Shown: piece by piece, positions 24,382 to 35,523 of the stretch
Layout: each line of letters begins with the position of its first letter
How positions within the stretch are numbered: the stretch's first letter is position 1
NCBI GenBank assembly: GCA_014730235.1
Contig: WJIO01000153.1
Span: 1 to 53,703, forward strand
DNA: 53,703 bases
Source of the DNA: Candidatus Poribacteria bacterium
GTDB lineage: Bacteria; Poribacteria; DTPJ01; WJIO01
Reading direction: 5' to 3'
Translations under genes and position numbers: made by a program
The notes under the pieces: model-generated
Told to the model about the DNA's origin: nothing
The model's input: the letters and a program-made list of their open reading frames with translations, nothing else
Database searches by the model: none

Positions 24382-25155
24382 TTAATATCCAAGTTTTCTA
24401 ACCCGACGATAAAGTCTTATTGCAAGTAACAAAAACAATACCAGAAAAAAAGGCAAGATCATCATGTCCAGAATCAATGATTGTGAGCCGGAACCAGTGA
24501 CGGCATGTTTTATGGCGTCATGGGCATAAGTTAAAGGTGAAATATAAGACACAACTCTTACCCATTTTGGCAAATTAGACAAAGGGATAAATATTCCACT
24601 CACAAACAAAAGAGGCCATCTCAAAAGCGTACTGGGCATCATAACATTACCTACAGATCGGACAGGGAAAGAGCCAAACCAGACTCCCAAAGCTGAAAAC
24701 GACATGGCAGAAAGTATAACTGCTCCTGCCAGAAGAGGGGGATTTTGTATTCTAACCTTAAAAATAGTAATTCCAATTATTATCGGTATTAAATCAACAC
24801 TCACAGCAAAAACTAAACCCACCATCGCTTTACCAAAAAGTAAGCAGCTCATTGATAAAGGCGCAGTCATCAGACGATCCATAGTACGAGTTCTGCGTTC
24901 CAGGATCAATATCACCGGCCCTGCTGTTGATGCGGTAAAAAATAGTATCATAGATGAAAGATTTATGATACCCAATTGGGGAGATAGCTCAGTACCTCGA
25001 CGCACAGAAAAGGAAAAAAACAACAAAACCGGCATGATCAGGCCAAACATAACCATTGGCGGATTAAAGTAATAGGTACGCAGATCCTTGACTGCAATAG
25101 CCCAGGCCTGGCCCAATGCACCTATTGTACGGCTCCATATACTCACCTTTTTCAT
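24382..25155 (-). CDS. ABC-2-type transporter permease
   Basis: 257 residues with six predicted helices; WAIAVKDLRTYYFNPPMVMFG is the typical ABC-2 N-terminus, and ERRTRTMDRLMTAPLS is the coupling segment. FVSGIFIPLSNLPKWVRVVSYISPLTYAHDAIK is the conserved C-terminal region of the DrrB/YadH type (quoted in overlapping parts). Its ATG overlaps the stop of the ATPase gene (ATGA), so the two are coupled. Drug, polysaccharide or lipid export cannot be distinguished. Confidence 0.9.
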   Translation of the reverse strand: MKKVSIWSRTIGALGQAWAIAVKDLRTYYFNPPMVMFGLIMPVLLFFSFSVRRGTELSPQLGIINLSSMILFFTASTAGPVILILERRTRTMDRLMTAPLSMSCLLFGKAMVGLVFAVSVDLIPIIIGITIFKVRIQNPPLLAGAVILSAMSFSALGVWFGSFPVRSVGNVMMPSTLLRWPLLFVSGIFIPLSNLPKWVRVVSYISPLTYAHDAIKHAVTGSGSQSLILDMMILPFFLVLFLLLAIRLYRRVRKLGY

Positions 25156-26168
25156 TTTCCCATTCTCCCTTTACCGCGCTTTCTAATTGGACTTTTTTCA
25201 TCTCCATACATCCCAGTAACCAGGCCTACTTCCTGACCGGTGATCTTAAGGAACACATCCTCAAGACTCGAACCAAGAGTATTCAAACTCTTTAAGCTGA
25301 GTCCATGCTCCCGGGAAAAGTCGATAACAGATGGAATAACTTCCGTCGGATTATCCGTATAAAGCCGAAATATGCTGCCCGATCTTAACTCGTGATTTAC
25401 ACCGTTTATTCCTGACAGGGATGGAATTTTACTATCCTCCGGAGTTTTAAAGGATACTTCCACAATTTGAACACTTTCAATGCTGCCCTTAAGTTCATCG
25501 GGCGTTCCGATAGTAGCAATGCGTCCACGATCTATTATAGCAACCCGGTGACATAATTCATTGGCCACTTCAATCTGATGGGTTGTAAGAAAGATGGTGA
25601 CACCTGATTTGTTTAAATCCCTTACTAATTTTTTGATATATCTTGCACTCTGAACATCAAGTCCGGAGATAGGTTCATCCAGAAAAAGTATTTTGGGATT
25701 ATGCATCAAAGCCATAGCTACGGTAAGCCGTCGACGCATACCTTTGGAGAATTCCTGCACTTTTGTATGGGCCTTTTCCGTTAATCCAAATATATCCAAA
25801 AGTTCTTTTGCTCTTTTATTTCGATCCTTTCGGGACATTCGATATATCTTTCCGGTAAAACGGAGATTCCCTTCGGCGGTAAGCTCTGTATAGACATTGG
25901 ATTCTTCCGGAACAATACCCATTAAAGTTCTTGCTTCAATTGATTCTTTTGGTAACTCATAATCATGTATGCGAATACTTCCGGCAGTAGGTTCCAGAAA
26001 AGTTGTTATCATCATAACTGTAGTAGTCTTACCGGCACCGTTAGGACCCAGAAAACCGAATATCTCGCCTCTACCTACATCAAAATCAACATCGTCCACA
26101 GCTAAAAATTTACCATAATACTTGGTCAAACCACGAATTTCAATTGCAGTCAATCCGTTATTATCCAT
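25152..26168 (-). CDS. ABC-2-type transporter ATPase
   Basis: 338 residues. Walker A GPNGAGKTT, signature FSKGMRRRLTVAMAL, Walker B ILFLDEPISGLD and H loop TTHQIE. A regulatory C-terminal extension (about 225-320) of the DrrA/NatA/YadG kind ends LEDVFLKITG, followed by a basic tail KSPIRKRGKGRMGK. It partners with the overlapping permease gene. Confidence 0.93.
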   Translation of the reverse strand: MDNNGLTAIEIRGLTKYYGKFLAVDDVDFDVGRGEIFGFLGPNGAGKTTTVMMITTFLEPTAGSIRIHDYELPKESIEARTLMGIVPEESNVYTELTAEGNLRFTGKIYRMSRKDRNKRAKELLDIFGLTEKAHTKVQEFSKGMRRRLTVAMALMHNPKILFLDEPISGLDVQSARYIKKLVRDLNKSGVTIFLTTHQIEVANELCHRVAIIDRGRIATIGTPDELKGSIESVQIVEVSFKTPEDSKIPSLSGINGVNHELRSGSIFRLYTDNPTEVIPSVIDFSREHGLSLKSLNTLGSSLEDVFLKITGQEVGLVTGMYGDEKSPIRKRGKGRMGK

Positions 26169-26183
26169 GATCTTTACACCTAT

Positions 26184-27416
26184 CTACACCTTATACTGAG
26201 TTGCCACCTTACGAAGTGCCGCGGCCATATCTTTAACTTCTTCTTCGCCATACCATTCGGCCATAGGAAGTGTTACCATTCGATTCAGCATGTCTTCAGT
26301 CTTTGGGCATAATCCCTCGGTGTATTTTATACCTTTACGGGCATTTGGATGATCCCAGGGATGGGACGAATCACCGAAAGTCTTTTGCTCGGATATGGCA
26401 ATACTGCACATGAATATAGGCTTACCGATGTATGATGGCGAAGCCGGGAGGCCTTCAGCAGTATAAGCTTTAACGAACTGGGAAGCTGTAAACGGCGCAT
26501 CGGGATTTACAGTAAGACCATACAGCCAATATGAACCATGACAGTCAGGAAGCACCTTCTGAGGTTTTATATTGGGAACACCATCCAGTAATGAAGTAAG
26601 CATTTCACCATTTTTACGACGACGATTAACCACATCCTGAACTTTCTTAACCTGGGCCAGGGCTACCGCGCCGGAAAGCTCATTCATGTGATAGTTAAGG
26701 GCAATATCTCCGTATTTTCTGGGCCACTGCCAGTCCTGATGCTGTCCTTTATCCATAAAAAACGAACCGCGCTCTCCGTAATCCCTGTTATCTGTTATAG
26801 TCACTCCACCTGCCCCGGTTGTCATATGCTTGCTCTGTTGAAGGCTAAAACAGCCTATATCTCCAAGCGTACCGACCTTTTTTCCCTTATACAGGGCCAG
26901 ATGGGCCTGGGAACAGTCCTCGATGATTGGTATGCCTTTACGTTTGCTAATATCCACAATAGGATCCATATCCGATGGATTTCCAAATAGATGTATAGGC
27001 ATAATTGCTTTTGTTTTAGGTGTAATATTGGCCTTTATGCTTTCAATATCCGCGTTGTAGGTTTCCGGGTTAAGATCAGCAAATATGGGTATGCAGTTAT
27101 GAAAAACTATGGGCAATATTGAGCCCAGATCCGTTACCGGACAGGTTATTATCTCATCACCGGGGGATGGGTTGACCATAGCAATACCAACATGTATGGA
27201 TGAAGTACCGGAGTTTGAAGCCACAGCATGGCTAACTCCATGTAGCTGGGCAAATGCCTTTTCAAACTGTATTACTTTTGTTCCGCCATGTCTGTAAAGG
27301 TGGCCTGAATCAATTACATCCACAAGTTCTTTGAGCTCTTCTTTGCCAACTTTTTTACCACCGGGAAGGGGACGTTTACGAACAGCTTCACCGCCTTCTA
27401 TTGCAAGCTTAGACAT
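26184..27416 (-). CDS. DegT/DnrJ/EryC1/StrS-family PLP aminotransferase
   Basis: 410 residues. PLP-binding D167 (IIEDCSQAH) and the Schiff-base lysine K196 in SLQQSKHMTTGAGG are present, with the N-terminal nucleotide-sugar contact region SNSGTSSIH. Family members transaminate keto-sugars for surface polysaccharides or antibiotics. It is the first gene of a minus-strand operon continuing into two ABC transporters (15-base gap to the ATPase), an unusual leader for a LolCDE-like system. AGGAGA ribosome site. Product sugar unknown. Confidence 0.9.
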   Translation of the reverse strand: MSKLAIEGGEAVRKRPLPGGKKVGKEELKELVDVIDSGHLYRHGGTKVIQFEKAFAQLHGVSHAVASNSGTSSIHVGIAMVNPSPGDEIITCPVTDLGSILPIVFHNCIPIFADLNPETYNADIESIKANITPKTKAIMPIHLFGNPSDMDPIVDISKRKGIPIIEDCSQAHLALYKGKKVGTLGDIGCFSLQQSKHMTTGAGGVTITDNRDYGERGSFFMDKGQHQDWQWPRKYGDIALNYHMNELSGAVALAQVKKVQDVVNRRRKNGEMLTSLLDGVPNIKPQKVLPDCHGSYWLYGLTVNPDAPFTASQFVKAYTAEGLPASPSYIGKPIFMCSIAISEQKTFGDSSHPWDHPNARKGIKYTEGLCPKTEDMLNRMVTLPMAEWYGEEEVKDMAAALRKVATQYKV

Positions 27417-27774
27417 ATATTAATCTCCTATTTTACAGATTATATTCTGGTTTGTATCGAGCAAAATAAAATGAATTGAAACCAAGCTTTATTACTGAAA
27501 GGTATTCTAACATACAAACAAGGGCTTGTCTATAACTAAACAATCAATTGCTATCCGTTTTATTGTATTGTCGTAATAGTACAATAAAGTCATATATCAT
27601 TAATACAATTTGTCAATCTGTTTTGGGGGGGGATAAACACAGATCGATAAAATAATTTACTAAATTTGCCTGAGATAATATAATTATTACGAATGAATTT
27701 ATGGTAATCGTTAAAAAATGGATATAATTTAGTTGTAATTAAAAGCATAAAAATTTAAAAGTGAGGTAATACTA
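27417..27774. other. Divergent intergenic region with palindrome, G8 tract and repeat arm
   Basis: 358 bases between the aminotransferase operon (minus) and the SGNH hydrolase (plus). It holds a -10-like TATAAT on the minus strand (27443-27448 region), an inverted repeat TTATTGTA-N12-TACAATAA (27560-27567 and 27580-27587) that could be an operator, a run of eight G (27625-27632), and the repeat arm at 27704-27726. No open frame of note. Confidence 0.5.
27704..27726. repeat. Solo arm of the GTAATCGTTAAAAAATG repeat
   Basis: Matches 10793-10815 at 22 of 23 positions. Unlike that locus, no inverted partner is visible here. It includes ATATA and lies about 50 bases upstream of the SGNH hydrolase start, so it may contribute promoter sequence. 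Confidence 0.5.
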
Positions 27775-28416
27775 ATGAAATATTTGACAATAGTAACTCT
27801 GGGTAACTCTATAACAAATGGTATTCGCGAAGGTGTCGATGAAGCGGACACATACAGACATATACTTCAACAGGAATTATCAAAAGCAATAAAACACGAA
27901 GTAAAAGTAATTAATGCCGGTGTAAATGGAGATATTACTACCACAGCTATTGGCCGTCTTAAGAAGGATGTATTAAAATATAATCCTGATTATGTAACAA
28001 TAATGTTTGGTGTAAATGATGCGGGATATTACCGTCCTGCAACTGATTCTATGGCTGATACTCCCAGAGTTTCATCAATTAATTTTAAACGTAATCTGGA
28101 AGTTATAATTCAATCCATAAAGAATATTAACTCAAAACCTGTCCTTATTACTCCTGTACCCATGAACTCCAATTATGCTCATAAGGATTTTCCTGCATAT
28201 ATTAAAAACGGGCTTAATTATTTGGTTGATGAATATAGCCATATAATCAGACATATAGCCCTAGATGCAAATATACCTCTTATTGATGTCCATAAAGCAT
28301 TTAGTAAAAATACCCGGTCAAAGGAAATGGTGCCTGACGGAATACATCCTAATAAGGATGGACATAAGCTTATTTCAAGAATATTTCTGGAAAATTTCCT
28401 CAAGTTAATTGAGTAA
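27775..28416 (+). CDS. SGNH/GDSL-family hydrolase (cytoplasmic)
   Basis: 213 residues. Block I TLGNSITNG with nucleophile S12, block II GVNGDI with G49/N51, block III FGVND with N81, block V DGIHPN with D188 and H191: the complete SGNH catalytic set. No signal peptide, so it is probably cytoplasmic, like TesA-type or platelet-activating-factor-acetylhydrolase-type esterases. GTGAGGT ribosome site. The neighbours are a divergent aminotransferase and a repeat element, so context does not reveal the ester substrate. Confidence 0.9.
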   Translation: MKYLTIVTLGNSITNGIREGVDEADTYRHILQQELSKAIKHEVKVINAGVNGDITTTAIGRLKKDVLKYNPDYVTIMFGVNDAGYYRPATDSMADTPRVSSINFKRNLEVIIQSIKNINSKPVLITPVPMNSNYAHKDFPAYIKNGLNYLVDEYSHIIRHIALDANIPLIDVHKAFSKNTRSKEMVPDGIHPNKDGHKLISRIFLENFLKLIE

Positions 28417-28580
28417 ATGCAAATATATTCGTGAATTATTGCTTGCTTATATATACGTGTAATAGTAAAATAGTTGGTAAGGGATAATATATATTTCCAA
28501 TCCGCTTTTGCGAGGGAGTTTATGAGAATATCAAATCTAAAGTTTTATGATAAATAAACCGATTTTTAACTAAAGAAATA

Positions 28581-28719
28581 GATTCTTCCGGGTTTGGTGT
28601 GGAAATATTGAAAAATTTTCTAATCATGTCATTCCTGCGAAAGCAGGAATGACAAACAGAGGATATTTTCCCTTATTTAGAATATGTTTAATCATTTCCA
28701 CATTCAAGTCGGATGAGCC
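28581..28719. repeat. MITE-like element copy (139 bp)
   Basis: Left end GATTCTTCCGGGTTTGGTGT, right end CATTCAAGTCGGATGAGCC. The simple core hairpin GTCATTCCTGCG-AAA-GCAGGAATGAC is near 28627-28652. Flanked by the 8-bp direct repeat AAGAAATA (28573-28580 and 28720-28727). The remainder of the 349-base gap 28417-28765 is AT-rich with no recognisable signal except possible promoter sequence for the sensor kinase gene. Confidence 0.8.
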
Positions 28720-28765
28720 AAGAAATATATCTATTGGAATGCCTGGATGAGAAAATTATATAAAT

Positions 28766-31700
28766 ATGCTCAAAACCATTAAGTCTGTTAGAAATCCTGT
28801 CAGAAGAATACCTAAATACAATGGTGTTTGGAGAAAATATGACGCTACCAACGGTCTATCATGGTGGTTTAACTGTATCATACAGGACAGTGGTGGATAT
28901 ATATGGTTGGGTACGGACAACGGTATATATCGCTATGATGGAAAAGAATTTGTATTATACAAAACCAGCGATGGTCTTGTTAATAACTCTGTATATGCTC
29001 TGTGTGAAGATAGCAAAGGAAGCCTTTGGATAGGTACAAGACAGGGTCTGTCATGCTTTGATGGTAGGAATTTTGTAAATTACACACCAGAAAACGGTCT
29101 GACATTTGATTTTGTTAATTCTATCTGTGAGGATCATGAGGGAAAACTATGGCTTGGTATAAGGAGTAAAAGAAACCCCGGTATTTCATGCTACGATGGG
29201 GAAAAATTTTACAGTTACACCATTTCAGACGGTATTGGTTCACATGCAATACATAAAATATACCGGGATAAAAAAAATAACCTGTGGTTTGGTACAGAAG
29301 ACAAGGGAATATATCGTTTTGACGGATATAGATTTGCAAATTACAGTCTTGATGAAGGTCTGGCGTCTAACTCTACATCAGGATTTTGTGAAGACAATGA
29401 AGGTAAATTATGGATAGGAACCAAAAATGGTTTATCATGTTTACATAACGGAAGTATAAACAATTACAGTGCCAAAGATGGCCTGGTAAGCAATAATATA
29501 ACAGGTTTGTGTCAGGATAATAACGGTTATATTTGGATCGGAGCATGGGGCGGAGTTTCACTTTATGATGGTAATGAATTCACAAACTTCACAAATCAGG
29601 ATGGTCTACTGGATAATCGCGTTAATGATGTAATGCTTGATAGAGAAGGACTGCTATGGTTTTCACATCCGTTCAGTGGTCTTACCTGCTTTGATCCTGA
29701 ATCTATACAAAGATTAACAGATGAATCAGTTACAGAAGCCTTCAGCAGTGGAAATCAGGAGCGTATATGGTTTAGCAATGAGGACAAAGTCTGCTGCATA
29801 AGTAAGATGGAGCAAAGATGTCAATCTCGTGATAGCGAAATTCATGATATACTTGAAGATTCCTCCGGCGCAGTATGGATAGCATCAATTGATAAAGGTT
29901 TATACAGATATAACAACGTAAAAGACTTATGGAATAAAAAAGGGAAAAGGTTTGGAATTAATGACGGCTTATCAGAGGAGAAAGTATTATCTCTTATGGA
30001 AGACAGCCAGGGAAATATATGGGCAGGAACAGCTTTTCCCGGATATATATGTCGTTTTGACGGATCAAAATTTGTCTGCATAGAAACACCTCAAAAGGTA
30101 GCACTGTGCATGTATGAGGATTCAAATAACAGAATATGGATAGCTGGTGGTGTAAAAGGCAACGGAGTTTCATGTTATGATGAAAAGAAAATTAAGACTT
30201 ACACAAAAGAAGATGGTCTTCCCAGCAATTCAACCTATTCTGTTATAGAAGATAAACAAGGGGTAATATGGATTGGTACAGATAATGGTTTTTGCAGCTT
30301 TGATGGTGAGAATTTCAGGATAATGGATGAAAAAGATGGAGTCCAGGGAGCAGGTCATCAGTGTGCTAACATAGACTCAAAAGGACAGGTATGGTTTGGC
30401 ACTATATTAGGCGGCATATACAGAACAGATGGTAAACATATCCAGATCCTTACCAGCGATGATGGGCTTCCCAGCAACAGTGTAAATGGTTTATTACCTC
30501 AAGCAGATGGATCAATGATAATAGCTACATATAACGGTATTGCCCATTATAAACCATTAACCCATGTATCACCGGTTGTCCAGATATATGAGCTAGTAGC
30601 CCATCAGGTTTATCAATTTCCTGAGCAAATCGAACTAAATACTCAGGATGCCAACGTCATAACAATTTTTTATAGGGGTATAAGTTTTTCCACATGTCGT
30701 ATGAGATACAGTTATATATTGGAAGGTTATGACGAAGATTGGCATGATACATGGGATGAGCAGGTTCGCTATAAAGATATACCACCGGGAGAATATACTT
30801 TTAAGGTAATAGCTATCAATCGAGACCTGGTATGCTCTGAAGAACCGGCAGTTGTCCGGATTAAGGTTATATCCGATCCATACAGCAAGTTAAAGGCGGA
30901 ATATGAAGCTGAGATAAAGAGGATGCAAACTCTACTGAGTATTAACCATGATGTTAATAATAGTGATAATATATCGAGTATGGCCCTGGCTATTGTTAAA
31001 GGGCTTAAGAAACTGGGATTCGACAGATCGGCGGTTTCTGTATTGGACAGTGAAAAAAGAAGTCTGCATAGTTACTGGAGAACGGATGAAAAAGGTAAAA
31101 TCTACGACAGCAGCAATGAGTATTATAAAATAGAAAACATACCACCAACAGGCGGCTATTACATAGAAATGGATAGAGAAATTATAGAACAAAAGCTGGG
31201 AATTAAAGAATCAAGCGTATACCTGGAAGCTGGTAAAGATGATAAACATTTTGAAAAAATCTGGGGTTATCCCCCTCCGTGTCCCGGTTATTACAAACGA
31301 AGTAATATGGGTGACAATATATCTATATGTGTTACAACAGGAGCAAATAATGGGAAAGATACATGGGGTATTAATAACCTGGAAAATATGATGGAAAAGA
31401 TTTTATCTCTTGGTATTGGCATTGTAAACGTGGATAACTATATCACCCGACGTATGATAGATGAAACATCCGCAAATATACTGGGTGTTGTGGGAACACA
31501 GATGGCAAAAGCTTTAGCCAACGCCTCACTTCAGGAAAACCTAATGAAGAGCGAAGCCAGATACAAAGAAGCTATGGAAGCCCTTAAAAAATCAAAAGAG
31601 AGATACAGAAATCTTATTGAAATGGCTCCTGATGGTATAATGACAGTGGACTTAAGAGGTTTTACCACATCATGTAATCAGGCAACACTGGATTTGACAG

Positions 31701-33151
31701 GCTTTACCAGAGAGGAATATGTAGGTAAACATTTCTCACAAATAGGTATAATTCGTCCAAAAGAAATACCCAAGTATATCAAACTATATGAATCAATTAT
31801 TAAGGAAGAAAAAATAGAACCCATACAGTTTCAATACCGACATAAAGATGGAAGTCTGAGATGGGCTGAGGCAAGATATGCCATAATGAAAGAGAACGGC
31901 AAAAAGACAGGGATACAGGTTATAGCTCGTGATATACATGGACAGATAATGGCCAGGGAAAAGGAGAGGGAATATATAAGGAACCTGACTTTTTTGTCTA
32001 AAACAGCTATGGATTTCGTGGAACATTCATCGGATTCTAATATATATGATCTTATAGCAGCAAGATTAAAAGAACTTGTGAATGATTACATCGTGGCTGT
32101 TTCGTCATACGAAAAATCAACAGATAGCTTGCAGATACAAAAGATAATGGGATTAGGCAGATATACCAGAGACATAATGCGAATATTAGGTAAAGATCCG
32201 GAAAATATGGTATTTCCAGCCCTTGATACAATAAAAGACAGCGGAAAAACCGGAAGATTAATTAATATCGGTAATGACTTCCACAAACTCAGCCAGGGAT
32301 TAATATCTGAATTTGCTTCCAGGACCCTAAAATCTTTAATGTCTCTGGGTGATCTATATACAATAGGTTTTACCTGGGAAGATGAGCTTTATGGAGCAGC
32401 TTATATACTTTTGAATAAAGGTAAATCTTTGGAAAACCAATCCACAATAGAAACTTTTATAAATCAAGCTTCAGTGGCTTTGCAAAGAAGGCAGGCTGAA
32501 GACAAAATAAAGTCTTCTCTGAAAGAAAAAGAAATCCTACTGAAAGAAATATACCACCGTGTGAAAAATAACCTGCAAATAATATCAAGTCTTCTAAGCC
32601 TTCAATCAGATTACATAGACGACAAGAAAGCTTTAAACATGTTTAATGAAAGTCATAATCGTGTAAAATCTATGGCCCTTATACACGAAAGACTTTACCA
32701 ATCGGAAAATCTATCCAGGATAAATTTTTCCGATTATATAGAGGATTTAGTGGAGCATCTGCACCACTCCTATGGAAAAAATGCATATAATCTTAATTTT
32801 GAAATAAATATCGAAAACATAAAGTTGAATTTAGATAATGCGATTTTATGTGGTCTTATAATAAACGAACTTGTATCTAACTCGTTGAAATATGCGTTTC
32901 CTGAAAAAGCTTCAAATACAACTAATCCCGAGATTAGTATTCATTTCTACTCAAATAAAAATAAAGACTATAAACTCATAATTGGTGACAACGGCATTGG
33001 ATTACCAGAATACATTGATTTCAGAAACACTGAAACTCTTGGATTGCAGTTGGTGAATACCCTTACAGAGCAATTAAATGGAACAATACAACTTTTAGAT
33101 GAAGAAGGAACGCATTTTATAATTAGATTTTCAGAGCATCGGGAGAATTAA
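28766..33151 (+). CDS. Soluble Reg_prop/Y_Y_Y sensor histidine kinase
   Basis: 1461 residues. Residues about 20-600 form 14 Reg_prop blades (motif GxIWIGTxxGxxxYDGxxF; two 7-blade propellers), followed by a Y_Y_Y domain (about 635-700, ending [17 protein letters not shown]), a coiled coil, a GAF-like region (about 720-930), PAS (about 947-1065), a second GAF-like region (about 1075-1245), and HisKA_2 with phospho-acceptor H1264 ([10 protein letters not shown]) plus HATPase. Reg_prop proteins of Bacteroides-type hybrid systems sense glycans in the periplasm, but here I see no signal peptide and no membrane helix between Y_Y_Y and the kinase, so it looks cytosolic. It precedes by one base a REC-containing hybrid kinase, its probable partner. 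The ribosome site is weak. Confidence 0.88.
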   Translation: MLKTIKSVRNPVRRIPKYNGVWRKYDATNGLSWWFNCIIQDSGGYIWLGTDNGIYRYDGKEFVLYKTSDGLVNNSVYALCEDSKGSLWIGTRQGLSCFDGRNFVNYTPENGLTFDFVNSICEDHEGKLWLGIRSKRNPGISCYDGEKFYSYTISDGIGSHAIHKIYRDKKNNLWFGTEDKGIYRFDGYRFANYSLDEGLASNSTSGFCEDNEGKLWIGTKNGLSCLHNGSINNYSAKDGLVSNNITGLCQDNNGYIWIGAWGGVSLYDGNEFTNFTNQDGLLDNRVNDVMLDREGLLWFSHPFSGLTCFDPESIQRLTDESVTEAFSSGNQERIWFSNEDKVCCISKMEQRCQSRDSEIHDILEDSSGAVWIASIDKGLYRYNNVKDLWNKKGKRFGINDGLSEEKVLSLMEDSQGNIWAGTAFPGYICRFDGSKFVCIETPQKVALCMYEDSNNRIWIAGGVKGNGVSCYDEKKIKTYTKEDGLPSNSTYSVIEDKQGVIWIGTDNGFCSFDGENFRIMDEKDGVQGAGHQCANIDSKGQVWFGTILGGIYRTDGKHIQILTSDDGLPSNSVNGLLPQADGSMIIATYNGIAHYKPLTHVSPVVQIYELVAHQVYQFPEQIELNTQDANVITIFYRGISFSTCRMRYSYILEGYDEDWHDTWDEQVRYKDIPPGEYTFKVIAINRDLVCSEEPAVVRIKVISDPYSKLKAEYEAEIKRMQTLLSINHDVNNSDNISSMALAIVKGLKKLGFDRSAVSVLDSEKRSLHSYWRTDEKGKIYDSSNEYYKIENIPPTGGYYIEMDREIIEQKLGIKESSVYLEAGKDDKHFEKIWGYPPPCPGYYKRSNMGDNISICVTTGANNGKDTWGINNLENMMEKILSLGIGIVNVDNYITRRMIDETSANILGVVGTQMAKALANASLQENLMKSEARYKEAMEALKKSKERYRNLIEMAPDGIMTVDLRGFTTSCNQATLDLTGFTREEYVGKHFSQIGIIRPKEIPKYIKLYESIIKEEKIEPIQFQYRHKDGSLRWAEARYAIMKENGKKTGIQVIARDIHGQIMAREKEREYIRNLTFLSKTAMDFVEHSSDSNIYDLIAARLKELVNDYIVAVSSYEKSTDSLQIQKIMGLGRYTRDIMRILGKDPENMVFPALDTIKDSGKTGRLINIGNDFHKLSQGLISEFASRTLKSLMSLGDLYTIGFTWEDELYGAAYILLNKGKSLENQSTIETFINQASVALQRRQAEDKIKSSLKEKEILLKEIYHRVKNNLQIISSLLSLQSDYIDDKKALNMFNESHNRVKSMALIHERLYQSENLSRINFSDYIEDLVEHLHHSYGKNAYNLNFEINIENIKLNLDNAILCGLIINELVSNSLKYAFPEKASNTTNPEISIHFYSNKNKDYKLIIGDNGIGLPEYIDFRNTETLGLQLVNTLTEQLNGTIQLLDEEGTHFIIRFSEHREN

Positions 33152-33152
33152 A

Positions 33153-35432
33153 ATGAGTGATAAAGCAGAAAATATTAAAATACTGGTAGTGGAAGACGAA
33201 GGTATTGTGGCTCAACATATAAAAAAAATACTGGAAAGAATAGGTTATACTGTATCAAAATTAGTTTCCTCTGGTGAAAAAGCTATTGATTTTATTAAGC
33301 AGGAACGCCCAAACCTGGTTCTTATGGATATAATGCTAAAAGGTCAGATGGATGGTATAGACACCGCTCAGCAAATCCGCAATAAATTTAATATACCCGT
33401 AGTATACCTAACAGCTTATGCGGATAATGGTACACTACAAAGAGCCAAACAAACTGAACCTTATGGGTATCTGGTAAAACCCTTCCAGGAAAAAGACCTT
33501 CGTACAACAATTGAAATGGCTATATATAAGCACAAGATGGAAAGTAAACTGGCGGAAAGTGAAGAGCGATTTTACCAGCTTGTAAACCTTTTACCTGAGA
33601 TAGTTTTTGAAACTGATATCAACAATAATATTATCTTTGCAAACCAGACTGCATTCCGGGAATATGGATATACACCGGAGAAGTTAAAATCCGGTTTAAA
33701 TGCGTATGATACAATTATCCCTGAAGAACGGGAAAAAGCAAAAAGAAACTTCAGCAGAATTATAGAAGGTGAAAAAATTGGTGGTACTGAATATACAGCT
33801 TTGCGAAGCGATGGAAGCACATTTCCTGTTATTATCCACTCTACACCTATAATAAAAAACGACAAAATTTGTGGTCTGCGCGGCATAGTTTTTAATTTGA
33901 CAAAAGTAAAAGAAGCCGAACAGGAAATAATTAGACAAAGGGATAAGGCCCAACGCTATCTGGACGTAATTGAAGTAATGATGATAACGTTAAATGTTGA
34001 TCAGGAGATTACGCTGATAAACCGCAAAGCATGTGAAATTCTTGGTTATGAAGAAAATGAAATACTGGGTAAGAAATGGTTTGATAATTTTATACCCGAG
34101 TCTGAAAGAGAAATAGAAAAAAGTAATTTCAAGAGATTAATTGCTGGAGATATCGAGCAGATTAAATATTATGAAAATTCAGTTTTAACAAAATATGGCG
34201 AAAGAATTATTGCATGGCATAACTCTCTACTTACTAACGAAAATGGAAAAATTATTGGAACCCTTAGTTCTGGGGAAGATGTTACAGAAAAGCGTAAAAT
34301 GGAACAGGATATACTTCGGATGCAAAAGCTGGAATCAATAGGCATGCTGGCAGGGGGTATTGCTCATGACTTTAATAATATATTAACGGCTGTTTTAGGC
34401 AACATATCCCTGGCACGTATATACGAAGATGCTGAAAGTGTAGACAAAAGGCTGGAAGCCGCTGAAAGAGCTCTGGATCAGGCCAGAAGTTTGACTCAAC
34501 AATTACTTACGTTTTCCAGGGGAGGGATGCCTTTAAAGGAAGCTATATCTGTTGAAGAATTACTGAAAGAATCAGCAATTCTTGCCCTTAGAGGTTCCCG
34601 GGCAGTATGCGAATTTGATATAGCACCGGATTTATGGCCTATAGAAGCCGATGAGAATCAGCTTTCACAGGTTATAAGTAATATTGTTATGAACGCAGAT
34701 CAGTCCATGCCCGAAGGTGGAATTGTAACAATATCAGCAATAAACACCCGGGTAAAACAAAATCAATTTGTAAATATTGATGAAGGTGATTACATCAAAA
34801 TATCTATACAGGACACTGGTATTGGCATACCCAAAAAACATCTGGATAGAATTTTTGAACCGTATTTCAGCACAAAACAAAAGGGAAGCGGATTGGGACT
34901 TGCTGTGTCTTATTCCATAATAGAGAAACACGAAGGTTATATTGATGTAGAGACTGAGCAAGGCGTTGGTTCAACTTTCCATATATATCTTCCACGCTTA
35001 ATAGAAGATGAAACAGAAGATAAGCAAGTTGATGAGAAAGCATTATTTGAAAGCCGGGAAGTAGAAGGCAAAATACTGGTAATGGATGATGAAGAACCAA
35101 TAAGAGAGCTTTCAGAGGCTATTTTATCGAATCTTGGATACCAGGTGGTAACTGTAGAAAATGGGGAATCAGCTATTGAAATATACAAAAGAGCGATGAA
35201 TTCCGGTGAAACATTCGACGCTGTAATACTTGATCTGACAATCCCCGGTGGGATGAGTGGAAAAGATACGATAGAGGTATTATTGGAGATTGACCCGGAT
35301 ATAAAGGCAATAGTATCAAGTGGATATTACGACGATCCGGTTATGTCTGATTACAAAAATTACGGTTTTAAGGGTGTTATCAAAAAGCCCTATGTACCAA
35401 AGGATATGATTGAAGTTTTACAAAAATTATAA
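33153..35432 (+). CDS. REC-PAS-PAS-kinase-REC hybrid histidine kinase
   Basis: 759 residues. N-terminal receiver with D59 (LVLMDIML), two PAS domains (about 145-260 and 270-390), HisKA with H405 (GGIAHDFNNIL), HATPase (DENQLSQVISNIVMNADQSM, DTGIGIP, GSGLGLAVS), and a C-terminal receiver with D694 (VILDLTIPGG). No membrane segment and no DNA-binding domain. It starts 1 base after the stop of the Reg_prop kinase, so phosphate likely flows from that kinase to D59 and, after autophosphorylation, to D694. The final output protein is not encoded nearby. Confidence 0.92.
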   Translation: MSDKAENIKILVVEDEGIVAQHIKKILERIGYTVSKLVSSGEKAIDFIKQERPNLVLMDIMLKGQMDGIDTAQQIRNKFNIPVVYLTAYADNGTLQRAKQTEPYGYLVKPFQEKDLRTTIEMAIYKHKMESKLAESEERFYQLVNLLPEIVFETDINNNIIFANQTAFREYGYTPEKLKSGLNAYDTIIPEEREKAKRNFSRIIEGEKIGGTEYTALRSDGSTFPVIIHSTPIIKNDKICGLRGIVFNLTKVKEAEQEIIRQRDKAQRYLDVIEVMMITLNVDQEITLINRKACEILGYEENEILGKKWFDNFIPESEREIEKSNFKRLIAGDIEQIKYYENSVLTKYGERIIAWHNSLLTNENGKIIGTLSSGEDVTEKRKMEQDILRMQKLESIGMLAGGIAHDFNNILTAVLGNISLARIYEDAESVDKRLEAAERALDQARSLTQQLLTFSRGGMPLKEAISVEELLKESAILALRGSRAVCEFDIAPDLWPIEADENQLSQVISNIVMNADQSMPEGGIVTISAINTRVKQNQFVNIDEGDYIKISIQDTGIGIPKKHLDRIFEPYFSTKQKGSGLGLAVSYSIIEKHEGYIDVETEQGVGSTFHIYLPRLIEDETEDKQVDEKALFESREVEGKILVMDDEEPIRELSEAILSNLGYQVVTVENGESAIEIYKRAMNSGETFDAVILDLTIPGGMSGKDTIEVLLEIDPDIKAIVSSGYYDDPVMSDYKNYGFKGVIKKPYVPKDMIEVLQKL

Positions 35433-35523
35433 TATATAAATAATACTGATATTTCTAAAATTAACTAAAACCAGATGTTGCAGTGCTTAAATAGACACTA
35501 GCAAATGAAAATGCTACCAGGCT

